A stretch of 64,000 nt of DNA from Megalonaias nervosa (GCA_016617855.1 JAECUM010009744.1:36474-100473); one strand, 5' to 3'; positions 24,330-35,668 are shown, counted from the first letter of the stretch. The notes: a model not told the origin generated them from the sequence alone. Numbers and translations: made by a program.

Positions 24330-24764
24330 GGATTATCAGTTTTTTGATGGACTGATTATACTACTTGTTCATATCTCATAAGAAGTTGTTCATTTGATGT
24401 AACATTAATATATTCTCCATAAAAAGCATGTTAGCAAATTTTCTGGTAATTGTTTTAAGAAAGCATAACAGTATCTTTTTTTATTTTTGAGTAACACATA
24501 ATTTTTGGATGGACTGAATATACAACATGTTCATGTTTGGTAAGAATTTGTTTATTTGAGGTAACTTTAGCATATTTTCCACAAATGTCTGTGTGCAATT
24601 GTTTTAAGGAAGAATTAAAGTCTCCTGTCTGTGTTTATATTTTCTAATGTTTTGTTTACAGTGCACTGTTTTGGCTACGTAAACCTCAGAAAGTTGTTTA
24701 TTTCAGACCAGCTGGAAATTTTATGTTTAGGATATCCTTAGCAGGGCTTAGTATAATAACCTCA

Positions 24765-24862
24765 TGCCAAAACATCTCTTGCCAAAATGGCTGGTGCCAG
24801 ACTGACCAGTCACTCCAAAATGGCTGGTGCCAAATTGTCAGTGCCAAAAAATCCTGCTTCCC
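24765..24862. repeat. MULE right terminal inverted repeat
   Basis: On the reverse strand it begins TTTTTTGGCACTGAC and carries repeated GGCACCAGCCATTTTGG blocks (two copies). It pairs with 17,577-17,655. Confidence 0.75.
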
Positions 24863-25290
24863 ATCCCATAAAAATCACCAATCTCAGTCACATCTCTGCT
24901 AGGGATGATCAAGTTAGACTCCTTTGCCCTGTTAGGGCTCTTGGGTTCTATTTAGCAGTTGCTAGAGAGAGAAGGAAGGAAGGAAGTATTTTCTAGCCTT
25001 AATAGGCTCAGCTGATATTTTAGCATCCACTGTCTCTTGATGGATTTCGGTCACCGTCAAGAGATCATTGGTCTCCCACTGAGACCTTGCATTCATGAGA
25101 ATAAAAGCCCATGGGGTAAGGGCTATTTCTACTCTGGGCATATTTCAGTCACTCATCTTGGGAGGATATTATGAAGTCTGCATTTCGGCAATTGCCTTTG
25201 ACCTCCTTCATTTACATTTAGTCCTTATCAAACCAGAACCAATATTATTTTTTCCTCTGGTTCCAATTATTGCTGCATGAACAGCAGCCT
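24863..25290 (+). pseudogene. DIRS-1 tyrosine recombinase, C-terminal catalytic part
   Basis: Resumes the recombinase broken at 17,565: 'ITNLSHISARDDQVRLLCPV' then 'RALGFYL' near 24,870-24,955, and after stops 'IKAHGVRAISTLGIF' at about 25,101-25,145, the H-x-x-R box of tyrosine recombinases. The final block is 'AFDLLHLHLVLIKPEPI' near 25,190-25,235; the position expected to hold the nucleophilic tyrosine (usual F-Y-L-R-D) appears to be histidine. The match of both halves to one protein is what shows the MULE to be an insertion. Confidence 0.75.
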
Positions 25291-25763
25291 AGACAGCTGC
25301 GTTATAATAGCAGTTAAGAAGAGGGGCTACATGGTGAGTAATTTTTCACTTTTTACACCTTTATGGGCCATCAGCCTCCCATCTAACTGATTAATTCAGC
25401 TAAACATTAGTGACAGGTAACATTATTTGATATTAAGATGTTTGTTTTGTGCAGATAAAATTAATTGTTATTATGTAATACTTACCAGGCACTATTAGAT
25501 GCCCTTCGTCCATAATGCTCTAAGGCCCTTCTTTAGTCAAGGTCCTAGAAAAGAATGAGGATGTGTTATTGCACATGGACCTATGACATGGAGTTGAACT
25601 GGGTTGATGCACTTGTTCTTAGAATTTTATAAAAGGAGGAGGCTGCATCTTGCACAGATGTGGGTATTTCTATTGCAGAAAGGGTAAGCTAAACAGTGGT
25701 AACAGGTAAGTATTATTTAATTAAAATAGTTTTACCTCCAACCCAAAACTATGTTTTTTTTAG

Positions 25764-25859
25764 ATCTTGGTGAATACTGCAAATACTGCATATATTTTTG
25801 GGTCAAAATTGAAAACAAATGATGTTGGAGAGGCACTAGTAATTTTTTATTTCAATCAG
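25764..25859 (+). CDS. Candidate internal exon 2 of a host gene
   Basis: Preceded by an eight-T tract and TTTTTTTTAG, followed by GTAAAA. It is 96 nt, exactly 32 codons with no stop, phase 0 at both ends: begins 'ILVNTANTAYIFGSKL' and ends 'GEALVIFYFNQ'. The composition is protein-like (alternating hydrophobic residues as in beta strands). It lies just beyond the DIRS-1/MULE block. It would follow the exon at 11,601 after a 14.06-kb intron and precede the one at 40,159. Confidence 0.5.
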
Positions 25860-27880
25860 GTAAAAATAGTAGCTTCCAATTTTGTAATTAGTTCACTTCA
25901 TAGTACTGTGGATATGTCACAATTACAGACAACATACACTCCATATATTATTAGAATCATTGGCTTCCAACTCATTGAACTAAATGGAATCAAATACATT
26001 GTTAATTTTCACAGTTCCTTTAGGATGACAAGCATTGTATTGGAGGCTTTTGTAAGTTGCTAACCCTGTAGCTTAGCTTAACTGTCAAACAATCATAGGT
26101 ACTACTCAGTGTATTTAACCACTGCTGCATTTCCAGTTGGGGACCAGGGATAGCACATTATTAATCATGCAGGAAAAGTAACCAATGAAATACGGAAGAT
26201 AGAATCGGTAATTTCCCCATTTATCGATCATGTGCTTCACTTTGTAAATAGTATTTGTAGCTTCTGATACAATTAAACAATCATGATAATGTGGAGGGAC
26301 ATGAAAAAGGGTGCAGAATATTAACAATTTAGCAGTATCTTTTAAGAATATCAGATGAAAAAGTCACGTTTATTGTTGTGTAAATGGTTTCTTTCAGGCA
26401 AATTAGATAACACTTGTTTTAACAAGCCTGATGGTCAGCACTCTTAGATATTGGCAGGGGAATAAACTAGATTTGGAGGGGCCATGGGCATCTGGCTGTC
26501 TATTATTTGGAGCACTGTAGCATCTAAACTTTCAAGCAAGATTTAAATGTCAAGTACATGATACAGTGTAACCCTGCTATAGCACACTTCATTATAGCAT
26601 GAATTGAGGTATAACACAATTGTGGTGTGGATCCCAAAAATTTATGTTTGTTCATTTGTGAAAAAATAAATTTTCTTTTTGCAAAGTGTAAAAACTAATG
26701 TCGAAAAAGTTATTTATTATTTTGGGGAAGAGATCATATACGAATTCACATATAACATGGTCATAGTGTGGCTCACAAAATTTAATAATAATTTCACTAA
26801 TTTCTTGAAAAAGTGCAATGTTTTGTGCCAAAATAAACGAGTTTGATTTAATAATTTGGCAAGATGTGACACATTCTTGAAGAAAAATTGTCTTATAATT
26901 GCATGTTTCTTAATGTGAAAAAAAGATTCTATAAACTGTAAATGTTTAAATATTATTTATTTCAAATGTGTCAGCAGTTGATCACTGCCTTTCATCTTAG
27001 CTTAGTTTTGAAAGAAGTCAGCTCATTAAAAAGCTGATTAGTCTGAATCTTACTGAACTATGAACAACACAAGCAGGTAAATCTTTTTCCATTTTTCTTC
27101 AATTCATTTTGTGTACAGTTTTTGCTCAAGGGAGAGTAAAGATTCTCATGCGAATTTAAAATCAATTTATTTCAGAAATTGCTAAGCATCAGTGTTAATC
27201 TCACTACTGAAGGTTATTATAATTATTGGGCAATGATATATATAATAAAACAACACCCCAACCCAAAATATGAGAAAGCCAACAACATATGGGGGGGGGG
27301 CACCAGACAGATGCCCCACCCCACCCCAAGTTCAAAACAAATAAAAAGTGGTTTTTTGTGTTTTGTACCCCCTAAGGTCTGTGGTTTTGTGTTTTTTATT
27401 AAAAAGTATTTTTTTCAAAAATGTATCTAGATGTATTTTCAAATGGGGTATTTTTTGTCCCTAATGTTTGGAGAACTCTGGCTGGTTCTCACTCTTAAGG
27501 GGTTGGTTATCCTTCCAAGGGGTTCACTGTTCACTGTCCGAGGCAGAGTCCCTTTCCCTGTATGTTTCAGTGATGTTTGCCAAAGAACTCCTAAGTCCTG
27601 TGTTTGCTATCTGTGTGTTTGCTGTATTTGTTTGCTACCAACATATGTACATGACGTGTTGTTATCAATCGTCATCCAGTCAAGTGACCAGTGAATATTA
27701 TTCTGCACTTCCTATAAAAATAACCCTGTTGTTCCATAACAATTATTCTTGCTGTAGTTGTTCAAACAAACAGGGGTCAGATGTTAATTAGTGAGAATTT
27801 ACAGTGGATAATGGGATACAGGAACAAGAAGCTTGAAGCCCCAGGCAGGATTAAGTCCAGAGTTAAACAAATCCAATTAA
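25860..27880. other. AT-rich intron-like DNA
   Basis: No gene recognised. At 26,566 ACAGTGTAACCCTGCTATAGC resembles the end of a pogo/Tigger-type MITE; a related inverted segment lies at about 32,205-32,275, left of the Tigger element. Poly-G run at 27,290-27,299. Open frames at 27,179-27,791 look like chance. Confidence 0.3.
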
Positions 27881-27885
27881 CTTTG

Positions 27886-28560
27886 CACTGGAAAAATTTT
27901 GGCGAAATAACAACAGATGAAGGGCATAAGCTCTACTTCAGCAGAAGAGGGGACAAACACAGTCATGGCGTTGGGTTTCTTGTCCACAAGGATATTGTGA
28001 ACAGCATTATGGATTGCTGCCCAGTCTCAAGCAGGCTCATTACCATCCGCCTCAGGGCCACTCCCTTCAACATCACAATCATACAGGCCTATGCACCCAC
28101 ATCTGACTATGATGACAATGAACTGGAGAATTTTTATAACCAACTGCAAGATGTCATTGACAACTCACCCAAGAAGGACATCCTGTTTGTACAAGGAGAC
28201 TGGAATGCAAAGGTGGGAGTTGATTCACAGACAAACTGGCAAAACACCTGTGGACCCTTCTGCAATACAGAAACAAATGAAAGAGGACTCAGGCTCTTGG
28301 AGTTTGCTGCCTACAATAATCTTGTGCTAGCCAACACATTTGGCCCTCACAGTGCATCTAGAAGATGGACCTGGCACAGTCCAGATGGACAACATCACAA
28401 CCAGATTGACTACATCTTGGTGAAAAATGATTCTGCACAGGGCTGAATATCGCCAGAACACAAAGTTTTCCAGGAGCAGATATTGGAAGTGACCATGATT
28501 TATTAATGATGATGTTTCGCCTCCACCTGAAAATGATCAAAAAACCTAACCAACCAAGAA
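27886..28560 (+). pseudogene. LINE apurinic/apyrimidinic-type endonuclease
   Basis: Open from flanking DNA through to 28,443. It includes 'TTDEGHKLYFSRRGD', 'HGVGFLVHKDIV', 'ITIIQAYAPTSDYDDNELE', 'FVQGDWNAKVG' (the D-W-N box of the nuclease) and 'HNQIDYILV' near 28,400-28,425. The usual N-terminal 'NVRTL…' start is missing because of the 5' truncation. After a stop at 28,444 the catalytic S-D-H region continues in another frame as 'FPGADIGSDHDLL' near 28,468-28,506. Confidence 0.85.
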
Positions 28561-28699
28561 TCAGATTTGACCTTGAAAAATTGAAAGATCCAAAAGTCAC
28601 AAGCCTTCCAAGCAATGATAGGTGGTTAATTTGCACCTTTGATAACCCTGGACAGCCAAGACACTGACCTAGAGTCCTTAACAACCACATTCGACACAG

Positions 28700-30100
28700 C
28701 TGTGACTAGCACAGCTAGCGAGATCATTGGCAAATATCGTTGAACAAAGAAACCTTGGGTCACGACAGATGTCCTTGAACTATGCGACAAAAGAAGAGAA
28801 CTGAAAAAGGGAAAAAGAGATAAAGAAGGAGCTAGAAAATACAGAGAGATAAACAATATGATCAGGAAAAGCATGAAAAAGACAAAGGAATCCTGGATAG
28901 AAAGACAATGCTGCAAAATCAAAGACAGACTGAGTAGAAATGACAGCAAAATGGCATATCAGTTGGTGAAAGATTTCACAACCCATAAACAAGGGAAAAC
29001 TACCACAATCCAAGATAAATCAGGAAAATGCCTCACAGAAGATCAAGAGATCCTCAGGCGATGGACAGAATAGTGCTCAGAATTGTACAACCATAAGACC
29101 CAAGGAGATCCAGCAGTACTAAATTGCCCTCAGGCAGAAGAAATTGATGACAACCCCATTCTTCATGAAGTAGAAATTGCAGTTAGGTCACTAAAGAAAG
29201 GAAAGTCAGCCGGCATTGACAACATACCAGCAGAGCTCATTCAAGCAGGAGGAGAAGATATAGTCTCAGTCCTAACAACAATCTGCAACAAGATATAGCA
29301 GACAGGAAAATGGCCCACCACATGGATTCAGTCCTTGGCCATCGTGCTTCCCAAGAAAGGAATCCTACAGCTGTGCCAAAACTTCAGAACCATCAGTCTG
29401 ATTAGTCACCCGAGCAAAGTCATGCTGAAGATAATTCTCAACAGACTAAAGCCTCAAGCAGAGAAAACTATTGCTGAAGAGCAGGCAGGCTTCCGAGCAG
29501 GAAGGAGCACCACAGAACAAATCTTCAATCTCAGACTCCTTTGCGAGAAATACCTTCAGCACCAGCAGAATCAATATGACGTCTTTATAGATTTCAAAAA
29601 GGCCTTTGATAGGGTATGGCATGCAGCCTTATGGGCAACTATGAGGAAGTACAACATCAGCTCAAACTTTGTGCAGGTTGTTGAGCACCTCTATGACAAA
29701 GCCACCAGTGCTGTCCTCATCAGTGGCAGCAGAGGAGATTGGTTTTGAACAACAGTTGTAGTCAGACAGGGATGTATACTGTCACCTACACTCATCAGCA
29801 TTTTCCTGGAAAGGATCATGGAGGATGCCTTGCATGACCACAAGGCACTGTCAGCATCAGAGGAAGAACAATCACAAATCTTCTCTTTGCAGATGATATT
29901 GATGGTTTAGCAGGAGATGAAAAAGAACTGGCTGACTTGGTTGAACGCCTCGACACAACCTCTACAGCATACAGTATGGAGATTAGCGCCAAAAAAATCA
30001 AACTGATGACAAACAAAACTAATGGTATCAGTGAAGAAATTTTTTTTAAATTTGTAAGAAGCATTAGCACAAGGAGTGCATGGACAAGTGAAAACAATGA

Positions 30101-30138
<38 letters not shown>

Positions 30139-30560
30139 AAATTTATTTCTGACATAAAGGTCAGTGGACAGAAGCTGGAAAGAGTCACAAGCTTTAAGTA
30201 CTTGGGATCAATTATCACAGATGAGGGCTCCAAACCAGAACTACTTTGCAGGATTGCCCAGACAACAGCAACAATAACAAGGTTGAGGCCAATATGGAAA
30301 GATACCAACATTGCTTTTGGTTCCAAAATAAGGCTTATGCACTCCATTGTCATGTCTGTCTTTCTGTATGCTTGTGAAACATGGACGCTCACATCAGATC
30401 TACAAAGAAGGATTCAAACCTTTGAAATGAGATGCTACCGCAAGATCTTGGGCATCTCATACATTGACCATGTAACCAATGAAGAAGTCCACAACAGGAT
30501 CCAATGAGCCATCGGATCCTATGAAGACCTCTTGACCACTGTAAAAAAGCGCAAACTGAA
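28700..30560 (+). pseudogene. LINE reverse transcriptase and C-terminal region
   Basis: Blocks in order: 'SLKKGKSAGIDNIPAELIQA' near 29,191-29,250; 'TISLISHPSKVMLKIILNRL' near 29,392-29,451; 'EEQAGFRAGRSTTEQIFNLR'; the first catalytic aspartate in 'VFIDFKKAFDRVWH' near 29,581-29,622; 'GVRQGCILSP' across a frameshift near 29,755-29,790; 'LLFADDI' near 29,880-29,900 with intact catalytic aspartates; 'FKYLGSIITDEGS'. The C-terminal part reads 'ACETWTLTSDLQRRIQTFEM' and 'VKKRKLKWYGHV'. A (TA)n tract sits inside the frame at 30,103-30,135. Stops near 29,070, 29,296 and 30,505 make it inactive. Confidence 0.85.
30103..30135. repeat. (TA)n microsatellite inside the LINE frame
   Basis: About 16 TA units inside the RT reading region, translating to a Tyr-Ile repeat. 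The reading frame is open on both sides of it. Confidence 0.95.
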
Positions 30561-30794
30561 GTGGTATGGTCATGTCTGAAGATCATCTGGACTGGCAAAA
30601 ACAATCTTGCAAAGTACAGTGCGAGGGTGCAGAAGAAGAGGCAGACAGAAAAAGAGGTGGGAAGACAACATTAAGGAGTGGACAGGCATGAGATATGGAG
30701 ATTCCCAAAGGGCAGTAGAGAACAGGGAAGGATGGAGAGAATTGGTTGTAAAGTCAACTGTGGTGCCCCAACGACCTCTTGGGTTAAGGGATTG

Positions 30795-30815
30795 ATGATG
30801 ATGATGATGATGATG
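30795..30815 (+). repeat. (GAT)n LINE 3' tail
   Basis: Seven GAT units right before the target duplication. The same tail, inverted as (ATC)n, marks the second copy at 34,890. Confidence 0.9.
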
Positions 30816-31161
30816 AATTAACTTTGAGATTTTGTGTTCACATGTCAAGCAAACAATGCACTGGTGTAAAGAAGATTCTTAATCGAATTTAGAAATCAAT
30901 CAATTTACCTACCTTTTATTTAGGAAATCAATAAATTATCAATACTTGCTCAATCATCCATCACAAATACCTGCAGAACAAGTTTATGGACTGAATTGTC
31001 AGCAGTTTTTGTCCTTGCCACACAATGCAACCCCCTATCATCTTAATCCATTTTTTTTCTGGCTTCAAATCATTCACATGTACACAGGAAATTGTCCTAG
31101 GCTTCCAGTATCAACACTTGTTAGAACAAAAACCATGTAAATTATAGAGTGGAGAGATTGG

Positions 31162-31413
31162 TGTTGTTGTTGTTGTGGGGCTTAACGCCATTTTTCAGCA
31201 CACGATAGGCTATGCATGGCGGCCAGTATTAATGGTGGAGGAAGAAACCGGGAAATCCCCGGAAAGAACCACCAACCCACGAGAAGCTACTGGCCAGCTT
31301 TCTCACATATCCACACTAGCCGAATCCTAGACTCGAACCCACGCAGACAGAGGTGAGATGGCAGTGATCCGTAACGGAGAGCACTTTAGACCACTCGGCC
31401 ACTCGGGGCCCCC
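31162..31413 (-). mobile_element. tRNA-derived SINE, family A, copy 2
   Basis: Flanked by GAGAGATTGG at 31,152-31,161 and 31,414-31,423. On the minus strand it carries A box TGGCCGAGTGG and B box GGGTTCGAGTC, then the common body and a (CAA)n tail. Close to copy 3 in sequence, so both are probably fairly recent. Confidence 0.95.
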
Positions 31414-31429
31414 GAGAGATTGGCAGATA

Positions 31430-32290
31430 TAATCAAACATTCTACTCCCTGCTGCTCTGCAGTGAAGCAAAGTCATAGTTAGAAAACAAACGTGTCAGTG
31501 AATACTGGGTTTATTTTTATTTTGGTCTCAGGTTTATTTTATTTTGGTCTCCTCTGTTCATTATAGAAAGATATTATTTTAAGGATCTCGCTCTGAACCT
31601 GCACATTTGAATGGTTTACTCCCAAATTGGGTTTAGGCAGTTTACATGTACACACACCTGTTGAATTCTAGGTCAATACCTTTGACCTTTTTCAACTGAA
31701 GTACATGATTATATACATGTATCTTTTTAGAAACTCTTGATGTCTTAACTATCAGTCAGAAATCAGACCCTTTGGATACATCAGTAAATATGAATTTTGC
31801 AGAAAACAACACTCATTTCATAAATTTGTGTGAATGTATTAACGAAATTAAATGGATTTGAATTGACTTAACAAATTTTTTTTAAATAGAAATTATTCTT
31901 CTTTATGCACATTTTTCATGGAATTATTGTCGATAAAAATAGTTTTGACTGGTGATTACATGTACAGAACTATTTATGCTTAATATGCAGATTTTCTGTA
32001 CATAAATATAAATATTAAGCATTTATCAACTCTTAAGTACTTGTTTTATATGAAACCAGTCGTTATTGAGTATGCATTGATTTAAGATGGCAACTGTGCC
32101 CAAGAAGCATGTATTTTTATGCCTATGTTATTACCCACCACCACCACCACCATTTTCTTTGCACGAATAATTTTCTTCAGCCAACTGACTTGGTTGGTTA
32201 TAGCACAGTTCAACACATAACACATTCACATTTTATAGACCTGAAACATAGCATTATAGAGGGGTCACAGTGAACATTTCTATAATTGAC
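31430..32290. other. AT-rich DNA, no gene seen
   Basis: No open frame or motif of note. A possible pogo-type inverted end at about 32,205-32,275 (reads CACTGTGACCCCTCTATAATGC on the reverse strand) lies beside the Tigger element. Confidence 0.3.
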
Positions 32291-32293
32291 ATA

Positions 32294-34490
32294 CAGGTAT
32301 TCACCGAGATAAGTAAGGGTTACGTTCCTGGGACCTCTGTGTTTTATGTCAGTTTTAAGTCGGGTTTTATAAGGTTACATATGGGTACAGCAGTTTCATA
32401 ATTGCAACCATACATGTATACAGTACTGTACAGTGTACTCTACAAGGGTAATCTAATCTACATGGTAGTCATTTGGAAATAGTCTTAAAAACAAAGTGTT
32501 TAAGGATTAATTTTTTTAGTAAAAAATTCACTAAACAATTTTTAGTTAATAATGCTCATATAACACATATGTGCATGGGTGTAAAGATGCAGCAACTTAA
32601 GTACATGTATTAGCTAGTTGGAAGATCCTCCTCTTGACTGCATATGGCCCCTCTCAATAAAAACATATCAAGAGTAGATTGGGTGGTCACCCTCTTCTTG
32701 TCATATAGCTGAAAAAGCCAACATTGATAAGGTGACTGAAGTTTTCAAATTTCTCATTGTTGCGATCCATGGATTCATATTTTTGCCAAAGCATTGTCAT
32801 TGACTTGAAATGCCTCAGCTAGTCCCTTCACTGTAAATTTCTTTACTTTGGTGGTGGGCGGTTTTTCTCCTTGATTTTCTTTCTCAGCTTTTCTGTGTGT
32901 CTCTAGTTCAGTCAAATCTTCATTAGAAAGCTTTTCGCTATGACTTTTGAGAAGTTCCGTAACATCCTCTTCCTCCACCTCGAGCTGCAGTTGTTGTGCC
33001 AACTGCATACATTCCTGACTTGTCTGTTCTGCTTCAGATAATCCTTTGAAGTCATGAACCATTTCTGGGCAGAGTTTCTTCCAAACGCCATTCATTGTTG
33101 TTGACTTTACCTCATCCCATGAAGCTGCAATATTTTTTACTCCATCAAGAATATTATAATTCTTACAAAATTCATGAAGGGTAATTCCAGCCTCCCCATC
33201 AATAGCCTTGATTGCCTGGGAAAACATATTCCACAGGTAGTATGCTTTGAATGCCACAATGACACCCTGATCCAAGGATTGCAGCAGTGGAGTTGTTCTG
33301 GGGAACAGGTAAACAACCTCGACAATGGGATGGTAGTCATCCTATTCTTCTGGGTGTCCAGAGGCATTGTCAGAAGTCAGAAGAACTTTAAAGGGAACCC
33401 CATTTCGCAAACAATATTCTTTCACCTGAGGGACAAATTAGTTATTAAACCAGGCATCAGATATTACATCTAATCCAGGCCTTAGTGTTTGACTTCCAAG
33501 TTATGTGGAGCATTCTAGAGCTAATGTTCTTGAAGACACTGGGTCTCACAGCATAATAGTGAGAACCTTAAGCTGAAATCACCTGTAGCATTTCCCCCAA
33601 GCAGTAGTGTAATGTGGTTTTTAGCTGCCTTAAAACCAGGCATTGAGTTGTCCTCCTTTAAACTGTAGGTCTGTCTGGGCATCCGTTTCCAAAATAAACC
33701 TGTCTCATCCACATTAAATATTTGTTCAGGCAAATATTCCCCTTCATTTATTTCAAGCAAAGAGTTCAGCAAATTCTTCTGCTATTTCCATGTTAGCACG
33801 CCTTGCTTCACCAGTAAACTTAATACTATGTAGATTTGCATGATTCTTGTATTGCTGCAGTGATCCTGGGCTAGCCTTGAATGTGGCCTCCCTTACATCA
33901 GTCTTCACCTTTAAATCATTGTTCAAAGACCTTGCCTTTTCTTGGATTAGTATTAGGCTTAACAACATCCTTTTGTGAGTTAGATCCTTGATCCAGTGAG
34001 TCAACAATCTTTCCATTTCTGAGATTGGACCCAGCTTCTTCTTTGAATAATTGTTTCGTTCAATGTTACAGAGCCATTGGTGTGATTTTTGGCTTTTACG
34101 AACATATTCACAGTTGATACAGGATGCCCCATTTCATGAGCTATGGCTGACAAGGTTTGTCCACCTTCATGTTTTCTAATCATTTTCAACTTTTCTTCAA
34201 GCATAATTGCTGACTTCTTCCTCGTAACTCCACAGTCACTACCTTTATTAGAATTGTTATTATGCTTTGACATCATGGTGAAGGATACCTTTAACAAAAC
34301 AATTAAAATCCTTCAGATTATGAAAAAATGTAACAGAAATGATTTACACATACGAGAGGAGAAATGGAACTATATGCTGCAGGTGCACTCAATTCTTAGA
34401 TCGAAAAACAGTTTGTGCACATGTTTATGGTTCATTTATGTATCTGCGAGTTAATATATGTCACAGTTTACATATCTTGGGGAGTACCTG
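32294..34490 (-). mobile_element. Tigger/pogo DNA transposon, nearly complete
   Basis: Terminal inverted repeats: CAGGTATTCACCGAGATAAG on the left and, reading inward from the right, CAGGTACTCCCCAAGATATG, 15 of 20 identical. TA on both sides (32,292-32,293 and 34,491-34,492) is the target duplication usual for Tc1/mariner/pogo elements. Inside, on the minus strand, is a Tigger transposase. The left subterminal part (32,320-32,380) with 'GGTTACGTTCCTGGGACC' is typical of Tigger ends. Length 2,197 bp. Confidence 0.9.
32775..34297 (-). pseudogene. Tigger transposase (pogo superfamily), broken
   Basis: N-terminal helix-turn-helix at 34,297-34,060 ('LEEKLKMIRKHEGGQTLSAI'); CENP-B-type DNA-binding domain at about 34,016-33,760; DDE/D core: 'FNVDETGLFWKRMP' near 33,715-33,674 (first Asp), 'LLTSDNASGHPEE' near 33,386-33,348 (second Asp) with a stop directly after, and 'LLQSLDQGVIVAFKAYYL' near 33,290-33,237 (third Asp). 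The final open segment (to 32,775) is the acidic C-terminus. At least four frame breaks or stops. Family: the TIGD1-like group; the catalytic residues themselves survive. Confidence 0.85.
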
Positions 34491-34889
34491 TATATACTTA
34501 AAATCATTGTATATAGACAATAATAATAATAATATTTTTTTTTTATTCTGGGTGACATAATTAGCTTGTAAACAATTTGTTTACACTATGACCCTGCAAT
34601 TAAAACAAATATACATGTAATTAGTTAAGACTCTACAAGGTTGATATCAGCGTCATAAAAGAAAACAAATTTTTAACAGAAGTTACACATGGTTGAAATA
34701 CTGTGATCACATAGATATCTCATGGCTATCACATGCAACTGGTATGGTGTCATATAAAATATTTGCATACTGGTAAGTATATTTAAAGCTTAAACGTTTT
34801 GTGTTTAATTTCATGCTGTAAACGGCTCCAAATATTGTACCAGCATAAACAAAAAATGTATTAAATTACTCTGTCAGAACTTTTGGTAT

Positions 34890-34920
<31 letters not shown>

Positions 34921-35195
34921 ATCCCTTAACCCAAGAGGTCATTGGGGCACCACAGTTGACTTTACAACCAATTCTCTCCATCTTTCCCTGTTCTCTACTG
35001 CCCTTTGGGAATCTCCATATCTCATGCCTGTCCACTCCTTAATGTTGTCTTCCCACCTCTTTTTCTGTCTGACTCTTCTTCAGCACCCTCACACTGTACC
35101 TTGCAAGATATTTTTTGCCAGTCCAGATGATCTTGAGACATGACCGTACCACTTCAGTTCGTGCTTTTTTACAGTGGTCAAGAGATCTTCATAGG
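34890..35195 (-). mobile_element. RTE-like LINE 3' end, short copy
   Basis: (ATC)n at 34,890-34,921, then the reverse complement of the last ~275 bp of the LINE at 30,540-30,800, with very high visible identity (for example CCCTTAACCCAAGAGGTCAT and CCAGTCCAGATGATCTTGAG match apart from few bases). Strongly 5' truncated. The high similarity suggests both inserted in a similar period. No target duplication identified. Confidence 0.85.
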
Positions 35196-35224
35196 TGTCC
35201 AGTGGATTGTTGGTTGGACAGAAT

Positions 35225-35668
35225 ATCACAAGGAAAGACCAATGTTTTACACATCAAAAAAGTGCAAAGCAATTTACGTCATTTGAAATTTGATCATGCA
35301 AAAATCCAAATCGGAGAAAAAGGCAGTTTTAGGTGATTTAGACAAAGTGATCAGTAATTACAATGTGGGCCACAATGAGCATAATAGGAAACTGTATGAC
35401 ACATCATATGGCATAGCAAAACAGAGAAAATCTTTTTTCCAACTGAATTTTTTTGTGAAGTGCAGATAAAAAATGGAGCTGAACTCGGAACTGTTCACAT
35501 CAATAAAACTGTGTGTATACATTTCATCAACCGTTTATCTAACATCCTGCTAAAAAATGACAAGGATGAAATATCTATGACTAAATTCATGCCCGTCCTG
35601 TTAGATGTTTGTACTGATTCGACAGTTATAGACCAAAAATGTGGTCTTTTTAAATTTGTGGACCATTA
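35225..35668 (+). pseudogene. hAT-like (DUF4371/ZNF862-type) transposase fragment
   Basis: The open frame at 35,460-35,669 reads 'NGAELGTVHINKTVCIHFIN' and ends 'VLLDVCTDSTVIDQKCGLFK'. This resembles the start of the domesticable hAT-type domain in which D-G/S-S-T-D precedes the core (usual form …SIMxDxSTD…EQE). Upstream to 35,225 only degraded coding sequence. Assignment from pattern memory, moderate to low. Confidence 0.4.

Larger units (their letters stand above)
17566..24862 (+). mobile_element. MULE (Mutator-like) DNA transposon with long terminal inverted repeats
   Basis: Left end 17,566-17,650 and right end 24,765-24,862 are inverted repeats. They share TTTTTTGGCACTG exactly (17,577-17,589 and reverse complement ending 24,851) and then ~20-bp subrepeats containing TTTGGCAC/ATTTTGGC. 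The element lies inside the DIRS-1 recombinase frame, and a MULE transposase is encoded near its right end. If the ends are placed at GGG…CCC (17,566 and 24,862) the 9-bp flanks agtccctga and atcccataa agree in 5 of 9 positions, so the target duplication is only suggestive. Size about 7.3 kb. Confidence 0.75.
27886..30815 (+). mobile_element. RTE-like LINE, 5' truncated, with 11-bp target duplication
   Basis: Encodes an AP-type endonuclease, RT and a conserved C-terminal segment, and ends in a (GAT)n tail. Both sides are flanked by AATTAACTTTG (27,875-27,885 and 30,816-30,826), a target-site duplication, so the boundaries are exact and the 5' end was lost at integration. The first methionine of the open frame at 27,781 therefore lies in the flanking DNA, not in the LINE. 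Overall well preserved but with several stops. Confidence 0.9.

Noticed and set aside
26566..26800. Possible pogo-type MITE beginning ACAGTGTAACCCTGC
   Set aside because: Only one end is recognisable here; no matching inverted end was found within a reasonable distance.
30570..30848. 92-codon minus-strand open frame
   Set aside because: It is the reverse-strand shadow of the LINE 3' end; the same shadow occurs on the plus strand at 34,883-35,143 opposite the second copy.
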